From NCBI GenBank assembly GCA_036244855.1, contig BQKZ01014929.1, positions 1-10,085 of the forward strand: 10,085 nt of DNA. Reading direction: 5' to 3'. The translations under genes and the position numbers were made by a program. The stretch is from Temnopleurus reevesii. Its lineage: Eukaryota; Echinodermata; Echinoidea; Temnopleuroida; Temnopleuridae. Below, piece by piece: positions 1-7,340 of the stretch (the stretch's first letter is position 1; every line of letters starts with the position of its first letter). The notes under the pieces are model-generated. The model searched no databases, was not told the DNA's origin, and saw only the letters and a program-made list of their open reading frames with translations.

Positions 1-55
1 ACCGGCAGAAGGAGACGCCCATATATCGATGGGCATCACGGCTTCACGCAACATG
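1..55 (+). CDS. DOMON gene, exon ending in the conserved Met (5' incomplete)
   Basis: Frame 2 reads PAEGDAHISMGITASRNM and then meets a GTAAAT donor at 56, leaving phase 0. In FRRS1-type DOMON domains the segment 'W-x-A-x-G-x-S-x-D-x-x-M' sits just before 'DDV-x-x-C', and this exon plus the next reproduces that arrangement, with I-S-M-G-I-T-A-S-R-N-M in the equivalent position. The usual tryptophan is replaced here. The exon start is outside the window. On its own the segment is too short to identify; the call rests on the phase-0 join to 2563-2664. Confidence 0.6.
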
Positions 56-3000
56 GTAAATATTGGAAATAATAAATGGATAAATATTTAGACTAGTTCA
101 ATTGGTTGTCTATTTCTTAATGCCCGAACAAGCAGTCCCCAAATCCTAGATGGGACGCTGACATCCCTGATTGCCTAGAAGATACCATTTGGCAATCATA
201 CTCTTACAAACAATGTCTATATCAGTATTTTCCTGCAGTTTCACAAATTCTTTTACTTATATGTGTATTTTTAGTATGTTTACTCATATGTGTATTCTTT
301 GTATTTTAAATGATCTTTTGTAAATGCATTTGCAATTCAGCTCTTGGCTGCAAGAAATTATTTTAATTGTGATTCGATACTACTACTACTTCATCGAAAA
401 GTACTCACTTTACAAATGTTTGACGGTTTATTTAGATTTAATACCGGTATGAGTGTATAGAATGCATTTGTGACAATGAATTAGTTTTGATATATTGCAG
501 ATATAACAACCATTCTGTAATATGCATGATTGGAGTCTTTCATCAAAAGTGAATAGCTGAGAGTAAGGTTAAAGTTGTCATGATTGCTCTCACTTTTGTT
601 CAGCTGCTGTATTATTTTAACTTTGACCTCATCTGGAACAGATGCTAGCGGTTAAAATCCTATAATACCCACACGAATTGAGGCGGACAAAGGTTGACGA
701 ATTTGTAAAACACGGAGGTTTATGTGTGCTGCACGAAGGCGCCTTCTCTTGGACGAAAGGACGAGTTTGTACAAGTCACCTTCTTCCTGAAAGTATTAGC
801 TTCCGTATTTTTCAATTCGTCAACCTTCTTCGTCCGCCTCAATTCGCATTGGTCAGGTAGTCACGGAGAGTCTTTAAATGTCATGACCGTTGGGTAGACG
901 TTGTCTAAAAACGCAAAGGTGTGACTGAACCCTTAGCCTGTGCCAAACACGAAAACATGACATGTTTTATACGTGTGGCCAAAACGTGCGCCAATCCTGT
1001 TACCAAGACATATGTCAATGTCGTCGCCAAGACGTATGCCTTCCATGTCGCCAAGACTTGTGTCAATCATGTCACCAAGACGTGTGCCAATCGTGTCTCC
1101 AAGACGTGTGCCAATCATGTCACCAAGACGTGTGTCAATCGTGTCTCCAAGACGTGTGCCAATCGTGTCACTAAGGCGTGTGTCAATCGTGTCACCAAGA
1201 CGTGTTCCAATCGTGTCACCAAAGACGTGTTCCAATCGTGTCACTAAGGCGTGTGTCAATCGTGTCACCAAGACGTGTTCCAATCGTGTCACCAAGACGT
1301 GTGTCAATCGTGTCACCAAGACGTGCTCCAATCGTGTCACCAAGACGTGTTCCAATCGTGTCTCCAAGACGTGTGTCAATCGTGTTGCCAAGGCGTGTGG
1401 CAATCGTGTCACCAAGGCGTGTGGCAATCGTGTCACCAAGACGTGTGCCAATCATGTCTCCAAGACGTGTGTCAATCGTGTTGCCAAGACGTGTGCCAAT
1501 CGTGTCTCCAAGACGTGTGTCAATCGTGTTGCCAAGACGTGTGTCAATCGTGTCACCAAGGCGTGTGGCAATCGTGTCACCAAGGCGTGTGTCAATCGTG
1601 TCACCAAGACGTGTGTCAATCGTGTCACCAAGACGTGTTCTAAGTATGTCTCCAAGACGTGTGTCAATCGTGTTGCCAAGACGTGTGCCAATCGTGTCTC
1701 CAAGACGTGTGCCAATCGTGTCACCAAGACGTGTTCCAATCGTGTCACCAAGACGTGTGTCAATCGTGTCACCAAGACGTGTTCCAATCATTTCTCCAAG
1801 ACGTGTGTCAATCGTGTTGCCAAGACGTGTGCCAATCGTGTTACCAAGACGTGTGCCAATCGTGTCACCAAGACGTGTGCCAATCGTGTCTTCAAGACTT
1901 GGGTCAATCGTGTCACCAAGACGTGTGCCAATTGTGTCACCAAGACGTGCGTCAATGGTGTCGCCAAGACATGTACCAACCGTGTCGCCAAGACGTATGC
2001 CAATCGTGCACCAAACTGTATGTCAATCGTGTGACGAAGATGACGAACGTGTTGCCAGACGAATATTCTGCCAAACTATTCGCACACTTTTGCCAATGGT
2101 GTACTTGAACATTATGTCGATAAGGTTTTAGGGCTTTTATGAATTTTTAAAGACGCTCGATGAACACAGAGATATGGAGGAAATTGCTTAACTTGCGCTA
2201 ATATGCGTGTGAAGGTCGAGCGCCAGCGAAACGCCTTCAACATAGGTCAATTACCTTTCCTTCGGATTATTGCGTTCACGAAGCGTCTTCCAAAGTTCAT
2301 GGCACTTGGCTCACGTTGGCTATAGACAAATGCTTAAAGTGATCCCTTACCAAGGCCTATCCCACACAGGTGTCAAATAAGTATACGTATACGTAACATC
2401 ATTTATGAGTAAGGATACAATGTGGGAAAATGATAGCGATACTAACGATTTTTCCCTTTTTTGTTTTTTTTTCTCTTCCCTTTCAATTGTTATTTTAAAA
2501 GATTAAAAATACGGATTGTTAATGTTTTGTTTTTCTGTCTTTCCTTCCCTTTTCTATAATAGCATAATGCGGACGTATACTCATGTATCAACGACGATGC
2601 AGGTCAAAATTTTGTGAGATCTTGGAATCCATCAGCTGGTAGAATCACAGTTCCAAGAGATTTAGTAAGTGAAAATGATTACAAAAATTATGTTCTCAGT
2701 GAGAGCCACGACAGTAGTATGGAAGCTTGCATATGCAGCGCAACGACAATCTATTCACCTCGCCAACGCGACTGGATTGGGTCGAGAAGGCGACTTGTAC
2801 AAACTTACATTGACTTCTTGTTTAAAAAGAGAAACTTGCCTTCGCGCTGCACGTTTAAGCTTCCGTAGGACTGTTTCTGGAACCTTAATGTTTCGGCTCT
2901 CAGTGTGAACTCAACTCTTGTTTCCGATGTTCGGGCAATCCGACGATGAAGGTTCATCATTCTAAAGATAAGATCAGCGCTCTATGAGAAAATCTGAAAA

Positions 3001-6000
3001 AATGAACAAGAGTACGTTTTCCCTTCCATCATCCGAAAATCAGAAAAGTTTCCTTTCGGAAGGTTTGAAAATACATCAATAAGGATCATTATTACATAAT
3101 ATAATTTTGTGTTTAAAATATGATCGGATGAATAGCTTACTGGCTATGGGAAACATTTTAAGGAAAGCACGGTGAGTGCATGAAATTATTAAACGTTAAA
3201 CTGAATTTCCCATTGGGTAATAAAATCAGACGATTAAAGTTGACTGAAATTAAGAAACTTTTTAGAATAACTAGAAAAAAATAATAATAAATTCAAGCAT
3301 TATTTCATTCAGATCAGACTACAATATTTCATATATACTCAGTTATTTGTTTATCAATTTCAATTCTAATTCTATTTCTATTTATATTTTACCTGGTATT
3401 TGTAGTGTTAATAGTTGCATTTGTTTTGAACATGATTGAGTTAAATCAAACGAACCTTTCATCTTAAATCTTGAATTAGATAGGGGTCTTTGATGAAACG
3501 GTGACTGTCGAGGATGGTGAGATACGATGTCAGTTTACTCGCAACATGACCCTTGATATGGATGATCCAGAATTCTTCGACATTGGTGTAAACACAACAA
3601 ACACATACTATCTCATTCTCTCCGTTGGTGATGCGAGCGGAGGTAAATATGCTTTTCAAAACTAGGGTTTTGCATCCTCTGTCATATACCCACCAACAGC
3701 CACCGCCACCACCATAATCTTAAGAGAAAAAATCTGGATAATCTATAGTTATTCGACATCGGTGTGAACACAACTAACACGTACTTATTTGGTGATGCAA
3801 GCGGAGGTAATTATATGCTCTTCAAGACTGAGGCGTTGTATGGGAACGAAACTGGGGTAGGGCGACTAGGGGGCTGTATCCCCTCCCATATACCCACCAA
3901 CATCCACCGCCACCACCACCTTTTTAAAGAAAAAATCTGGATGATCCATAATTCTTTGACAGCGGTGTGAACACAACCAACACATACCACATCATTCTTT
4001 CCGTTGGCGATGCAAGCAGAGGTAAACATATGCTCTTCAGACTAAGGTGTTGCATGGACGACGGAAATGGGGGCGGGATGACTTGGGGCTGCATCCCCCT
4101 CGCCACCACCACGTTTTTTTTAGAAAAGAATTATAATTCGTCGACATCGTTGTCAACAATCATTCTCTTCGTTGGCGATGCAAGCGGAGGTAAACATATG
4201 CTATTTAAAACTATGGTGTTTTATATAGGGGCCACGGAACCGGGGTATGCATTTGCAATGACTTTGGGATGCCGCCATACCGAACTTTTGGTTGGAAAAT
4301 TATTTTTCATTTACAATAATTTGTCATCGAAAAAGGTTTGTTTGATGAAGGCATTCCGGAGCTCACCAGGGCGTCCCTGTTCGCGCCGTCTTACGTGCCC
4401 CAAGTTTCTCAAATATTTCAACATAGATTATTTATTTATTTATTTTTTTTAATTTTAGGACAAGTTCGTGGACATCTGTCAACAGGCAGGGCTATTTCAA
4501 ACACAGTCATTCTTTCAGAAGTGCCTTATTCAGCAGCACATTTCGGTAAGTGTCAGTGTCGAAGTAAAAATAAATATTTCATCTTTTCATCAACACAAAT
4601 TTATAAAGTTTCAAATTTGCCCTCTTTATTTTCCCCAGAGGGCCCGGGATGCTATCGTGTTTTTTTTTTCTTATCAAATCATCGTCGTAATTATCAGAAA
4701 AATATGCTTGGTTGTGAATGTCAGATGTGAGAATTGAATCAACTCCTTCCTGCTCTTTGTCATTTAATTATAGTTGTTTGGTTGGTACCGATAACTGAAG
4801 AGCGCCAAAAAGATGGTCAGCAATGAAAGTTGTTCGCTTTATTTCTACTGGCGTTGTGTTGCATGATTTTCCCTTTTTTCAGCCTCAATTGAACATCTTG
4901 GGCCCGTAACATAAAAGAGATAGGATTAATNAATCTTTTTAAATGAATTATCCAGAATTCTCCAACATCGGTGTGAATACAACCAACACGTATTGCATCA
5001 TTTTCTCCGTTGATGAGGCTATAGCGGAGGTAAATATGTTCTTCAAACTAAGGTGTTGCAGGGGCGACGGAAATGGGGGTACTGGTGACTACGGGGCTGC
5101 AATCCTCTGCCATACACCCACCAACACCCCCACCACCACCACTCTTTCGAGAAAAGAATTCTGGATGATCCAATATTCTTCGACATCGGTGTAAACACAA
5201 CCAGCACATATACTTTCGGTTGATGATGCAAGCGGAGGTAAATATTGTCTTACAAACTAAGGTGTTACAGGGGCGACAGAAATGGGGGGTAGGATGACTG
5301 GGGGCTGCATACCCCTCGCCAACACCACGGGGTTTTTTTTAGAAAAGAATTCTGGATAATCCAGAATTCTTCGACATCGTTGCCAACAATCATTCTCTTC
5401 GTTGGCGATGCAAGCGGAGGTAAACATATGCTATTCAAAACTATGGTGTTTTATAGGGGCCACGGAACCGGGGTATGCATTTGCAATGACTTTGGGATGC
5501 CGCCATACCGAACTTTTGGTTGGAAAATTATTTTTCATTTACAATAATTTGTCATCGAAAAAGGTTTGTTTGATGAAGGCATTCCGGAGCTCACCAGGGC
5601 GTCCCTGTTCGCGCCGTCTTACGTGCCCCAAGTTTCTCAAATATTTCAACATAGATTATTTATTTATTTATTTTTTTTAATTTTAGGACAAGTTCGTGGA
5701 CATCTGTCAACAGGCAGGGCTATTTCAAACACAGTCATTCTTTCAGAAGTGCCTTATTCAGCAGCACATTTCGGTAAGTGTCAGTGTCGAAGTAAAAATA
5801 AATATTTCATCTTTTCATCAACACAAATTTATAAAGTTTCAAATTTGCCCTCTTTATTTTCCCCAGAGGGCCCGGGATGCTATCGTGTTTTTTTTTTCTT
5901 ATCAAATCATCGTCGTAATTATCAGAAAAATATGCTTGGTTGTGAATGTCAGATGTGAGAATTGAATCAACTCCTTCCTGCTCTTTGTCATTTAATTATA

Positions 6001-6375
6001 GTTGTTTGGTTGGTACCGATAACTGAAGAGCGCCAAAAAGATGGTCAGCAATGAAAGTTGTTCGCTTTATTTCTACTGGCGTTGTGTTGCATGATTTTCC
6101 CTTTTTCCAGCCTCAATTGAACATCTTGGGCCCGTAACATAAAAGAGATAGGATTAAGATCAATCGTATCTGTGGTACACACTTTGCCCTATACTTGCGA
6201 TAAATATCTCTCGTAAGTTTAATTGCATCTTTTATGTTAGAGGCCCCCTGGTCTGAAAGACTTCTCTATTGTTTATTTCTCTTTTCTAGGTACACAACGA
6301 TTCGGAATATGGTCATCGATGTGCTGCCTAATTGCTTCAATCTACGTTACCATGGTGACAAGAATATGGTGTTGA
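1..6375 (+). CDS. FRRS1/FRRS1L-like DOMON-domain protein, 3' part of a split gene (partial)
   Basis: Joining 1-55, 2563-2664, 3480-3642, one copy of exon 4 (4459-4545 or 5687-5773) and 6290-6375 gives 163 codons and a stop, with every junction in phase (0, 0, 1, 1). The conceptual product shows the FRRS1-type DOMON order: a G-I-T-x-S-x-N-M segment, DVYSCIND, a RSWNP stretch, GVFDE, EIRCQFTR (the family's C-x-F-x-R), a TYYLILSVGDAS strand, GQVRGH, then a hydrophobic C-terminus. Family knowledge: these are extracytoplasmic beta-sandwich domains. FRRS1 adds a cytochrome b561 membrane part; FRRS1L has only a C-terminal anchor. No b561 helices appear here, so an FRRS1L-like layout is more likely. 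The signal peptide and the first half of the domain must lie upstream of the window. I leave the symbol blank because orthology cannot be settled from a partial domain. Confidence is good for the family and moderate for the last exon. Confidence 0.72.
56..673 (+). other. Intron 1, 5' part: no gene
   Basis: AT-rich intronic sequence. It contains a short (act)n run near 380-390 and two similar ATATGTGTATT stretches near 259-297. An imperfect inverted pair occurs near 567-580 and 619-632 (AGGTTAAAGTT against AACTTTGACCT). I see no exon-like reading frame with splice borders. Confidence 0.6.
674..846. repeat. Fold-back inverted repeat (MITE-like), about 173 bp
   Basis: The left arm starts at 674 with CGAATTGAGGCGGAC and continues GGTTGACGAATT. 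The right arm ends at 846 and is the reverse complement of the same blocks, with a 3-base length difference between them. Similarity continues more loosely inward to about 715 and 802. The centre has a perfect 12-bp palindrome, GAAGGCGCCTTC, at 735-746. I see no convincing target-site duplication, so a miniature transposon is plausible but not shown. A 60-codon frame across it is only a by-product of the hairpin. Confidence 0.7.
981..2012 (+). repeat. 24-bp minisatellite, 43 tandem units, intronic
   Basis: Consecutive 24-base units start AAGACGTGTGTC and finish AATCGTGTCACC. In one frame each unit reads KTCVNRVT with variants (A, S or G at position 4; S or A at position 8). Counting from 981 I find 43 units. 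The register is exact except for one extra A in the run at 1221-1223 and one base lost in the last unit near 2008. Units at both edges are more diverged (for example near 1005-1050 and 1960-2012), and decayed remnants continue to about 2100. Five of the six frames lack a stop in the consensus, which explains the long ORFs on both strands. The array lies inside intron 1 of the DOMON gene, so I do not call it coding. Each unit carries two CpGs and an ACGTG core. Confidence 0.95.
2013..2562 (+). other. Intron 1, 3' part: repeat remnants then pyrimidine-rich tract
   Basis: Up to about 2100 there are decayed relics of the 24-bp repeat. After that the sequence is unremarkable apart from a 12-bp palindrome, GTATACGTATAC, at 2381-2392. 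A strongly T-rich stretch runs from about 2450 to 2560 and leads into the acceptor TTTTCTATAATAG at 2562. No gene is seen. Confidence 0.6.
2563..2664 (+). CDS. DOMON gene, internal exon (DVYSC / RSWNP segment)
   Basis: The exon follows a pyrimidine-rich acceptor and ends at a consensus GTAAGT donor at 2665. It is 102 bases, 34 codons, phase 0 at both ends. It reads HNADVYSCINDD, then QNFVRSWNPSAG, then RITVPRDL. In FRRS1-type DOMON domains the D-D-V-x-x-C motif is followed by a short acidic turn, a strand and a proline-containing loop, matching this order. A TAG in the same frame lies immediately upstream of the exon, so it cannot extend further 5'. The open frame continuing to 2868 is intron read-through. 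Confidence 0.72.
2665..3479 (+). other. Intron 2: no gene recognised
   Basis: An 815-bp intron between a GTAAGT donor and the acceptor TTGAATTAG. The first 200 bases or so (2690-2900) are less AT-rich and open in two frames, but I recognise no domain there, and the flanking exons join cleanly without it. The rest is AT-rich. Confidence 0.6.
3480..3642 (+). CDS. DOMON gene, core exon (C-x-F-x-R and TYYLILSVGD)
   Basis: Acceptor AATTAG at 3479, donor GAG|GTAAAT at 3643; 163 bases, starting in phase 0 and ending in phase 1. It reads IGVFDETVTVEDGE, IRCQFTRNMTLDMDD, PEFFDIGVNTTNTYYLILS and VGDASG. The C-x-F-x-R motif followed some 25 residues later by a Y-Y-L-hydrophobic strand and a G-x-A turn is the strongest family signature in the window. 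Two N-x-T/S sequons (NMT, NTT) would suit an extracytoplasmic domain. The last 84 bases of this exon are the source of the tandem copies downstream. Confidence 0.8.
4141..4929 (+). repeat. Near-identical duplicated block, copy 1 (contains exon 4)
   Basis: This block matches 5371-6157 base for base except for three substitutions (4153/5383, 4206/5436, 4879/6107) and a 2-base indel (TATATAGG against TATAGG near 4223-4230). The spacing is 1230 bp before the indel and 1228 after. Similarity drops sharply at both ends; the right end stops two bases before the single n at 4931. It contains exon 4, its introns and two further strong acceptor-like sites. Confidence 0.95.
4459..4545 (+). CDS. DOMON gene, exon 4 copy 1 (GQVRGH segment)
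   Basis: A long T-rich tract ending AATTTTAG precedes it and a GTAAGT donor follows at 4546. It has 87 bases and is phase 1 at both ends, so it can be skipped, used singly or used twice without shifting the frame. After the G from exon 3 it reads GQVRGHLSTGRAIS, then NTVILSEVPYSAAHF. DOMON domains of this family continue with a G-x-I-x-x-H turn followed by a V-S strand, which this matches. The histidine is codon 4473-4475. Confidence 0.7.
5371..6157 (+). repeat. Near-identical duplicated block, copy 2 (contains exon 4)
   Basis: Second copy of the 4141-4929 block. Immediately upstream, copy 2 retains a fuller version of the array unit, while copy 1 lacks about 12 bases there. To the right, copy 2 runs on into unique sequence that leads to the terminal exon, so it is the copy in normal genomic context. 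Copy 1 is interrupted by the n. Confidence 0.95.
5687..5773 (+). CDS. DOMON gene, exon 4 copy 2
   Basis: Identical to 4459-4545, including its acceptor tract and GTAAGT donor; the conserved histidine codon is 5701-5703. This copy is nearer to the terminal exon. If the duplication is an assembly artefact, this is the single true exon. If it is real, a transcript containing both copies would carry a duplicated 29-residue segment in frame (192 codons in all for the visible part). Confidence 0.7.
6290..6375 (+). CDS. DOMON gene, terminal exon with hydrophobic tail
   Basis: A good pyrimidine tract ending CTCTTTTCTAG gives an acceptor at 6289. Joined in phase 1 after exon 4 it reads TQRFGIWSSMCC, LIASIYVTMV, TRIWC and a TGA at 6373-6375. 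The stretch from IW to TMV is uncharged and hydrophobic and could be a short membrane or anchor segment, as FRRS1L has at its C-terminus. An alternative acceptor at 6240 would give a longer exon, 6241-6419, in another frame (starting EAPWSERLLYCLFLF and ending HTKLNYPS). I prefer the shorter one because of the better acceptor and the family-like tail. Only RNA data would decide. Confidence 0.5.
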
Positions 6376-6497
6376 TCGTCGAAGTTTATGTACACACAAA
6401 GCTGAACTATCCATCCTAAAAAAAAGTTATCCAACTCTTGGCAACATTATGTGCTGAAAATTTATATCAGCCAACACCAGGCAACTTATTATTATAT

Positions 6498-6503
6498 AAT
6501 AAA
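6498..6503 (+). promoter_or_regulatory. Candidate polyadenylation signal AATAAA
   Basis: AATAAA lies 123 bases beyond the terminal-exon stop (and 79 beyond the alternative stop at 6419). It is the first such hexamer after the gene. Such hexamers are common in AT-rich DNA, so position is the main support. Confidence 0.4.
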
Positions 6504-6512
6504 ACTACAATT

Positions 6513-6586
6513 AAAAATCTGTCCAAAATATTGTAAATTTAATATAACATTAGATTTACAAACAATTGTAATTTGGACAGATTTTT
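6513..6586. repeat. Inverted repeat / hairpin just after the polyadenylation signal
   Basis: AAAAATCTGTCCAAA at 6513-6527 is exactly repeated in inverse at 6572-6586, and looser pairing continues inward (TTGTAAAT against ATTTACAA). The loop is AT-rich. It may be a tiny fold-back element or a transcript-end hairpin. Confidence 0.75.
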
Positions 6587-7256
6587 ACTGGTAGCTTTCA
6601 AAACTTTCACAGACTATATTAGTTGAAATTTCTTTCTTTGGAGGTCGTCAGGGTTGAGCAACCTCTTGGTTTTTTCATTCTTCTACTCTTTTGATATATA
6701 AGGGCGGAGTCGAAGTTGGCTAGCACAGACGAAAACCAAAATGTACCAGTGATGTCCCAATCTATTTAATGATAATAATAATAATAATACATAACATTTT
6801 ATTAGGGGCTTAATACGGATGTTTATAAGCGCACAGTATTCTGATTATGAAAAAATTATTTACCGGTAAATTAAGTGAAGAAAAAGAGAAAGAATAGTAC
6901 ACAGGTAACATAAACAAATTAACAATGACAGAGGCGATCAATTAATTCAATTTAGATATGGTGTGCACCATTATTTTTTTTCAACACCAAAGCCTTGAAT
7001 TTTCAGCGATCGAGCATTTTTTCGCGCTGAAAAAAAAAATCGTTCGCAACCCTTTGCTGCTTGCTTGCTTGCTTGTCAGGAAAATATCTAATCCCTTTTC
7101 GTCCCTTTCTTTTAAAGTGCAATTGATTTTTTTTTATTTCATGTGTAAAAGTTTATGGAATATTGTTTTTTGATATCCTGCATCAAGGTAGTTAGCCTCG
7201 TTCTGAAGCAAAGTTGAAAAGTTGTATATACTGTTATATTTGTTGTTTGTAAACAG
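6587..7256. other. Intergenic: simple repeats only
   Basis: No gene recognised. An (ATA)n run sits at about 6771-6790 and a (GCTT)n run at about 7060-7075. A TATA-like GATATATAAGGG near 6694 has no downstream coding sequence that I can link to it. Confidence 0.55.
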
Positions 7257-7340
7257 GGCCTCATGGAAGACCACCAAAATGGTGAAATGAGCCACCCTGT
7301 ATAAATATCAGAAATAAATAAATGAATAAATAAATATAGA
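7257..7340 (+). mobile_element. 3' end of a probable non-LTR retroposon (LINE/SINE-like) with stem-loop and AT-rich tail
   Basis: GGCCTCAT (7257-7264) pairs, apart from one bulged C, with ATGAGCC (7287-7293). Inside it CCACC (7271-7275) pairs with TGGTG (7280-7284), giving a two-part stem-loop. It is followed by CACCCTGTATAAATATC and then a simple AAATAAATAAATGAATAAATAAATA tail. A 3' stem-loop followed by a short A/T-rich simple repeat is typical of the 3' ends of many non-LTR elements and their SINEs. Only the last 80-odd bases are recognisable; I cannot name the family. Confidence 0.5.

Larger units (their letters stand above)
3559..5440 (+). repeat. Tandem array of exon-3-tail plus donor plus intron-head units (about 175-220 bp)
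   Basis: The unit begins at TGGATGATCCAGAATTC in exon 3, runs through the donor GCGGAGGTAAA and about 100 bases of intron, and ends in an A-rich stretch like AAGAAAAAATC. Units start at about 3559 (the real exon), 3735, 3938, 4131, 4942, 5162 and 5353. Their donors are at 3643, 3807, 4022, 4190, 5030, 5238 and 5420, all with AG|GTAA. Later copies are broken as coding sequence: a 12-base deletion in the second, an in-frame TAA in the third, a shared larger deletion in the fourth and seventh, and stops or frame shifts in the fifth and sixth. No copy has a convincing acceptor of its own. I infer decayed local duplications rather than alternative exons. Confidence 0.85.

Noticed and set aside
921..2131. 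Long repetitive ORFs (up to 353 codons plus strand, 191 minus strand)
   Set aside because: They are produced by the stop-free 24-bp repeat unit in five frames at once, lie within the DOMON gene intron, and the one-base insertion at 1221-1223 switches frames between repeat types.
2614..2908. Frames of 84 and 79 codons continuing past the exon at 2563-2664
   Set aside because: The first is read-through over the GTAAGT donor. The second has no recognised domain, and the flanking exons join without it.
3764..5231. Frames on both strands across the exon-tail array
   Set aside because: They are read-throughs of decayed exon copies and C-rich intron heads; the copies contain stops, deletions or frame shifts and lack acceptors.
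4338..5965. Paired ORFs of 130 and 89 codons in the duplicated block
   Set aside because: They run through exon 4 and its introns without respecting the strong splice sites. Part of the 130-codon frame is the true exon 4 frame; the rest is intron.
6694..6725. TATA-like GATATATAAGGG as a core promoter
   Set aside because: The only nearby ATG gives a two-residue peptide, and no coding exon follows.
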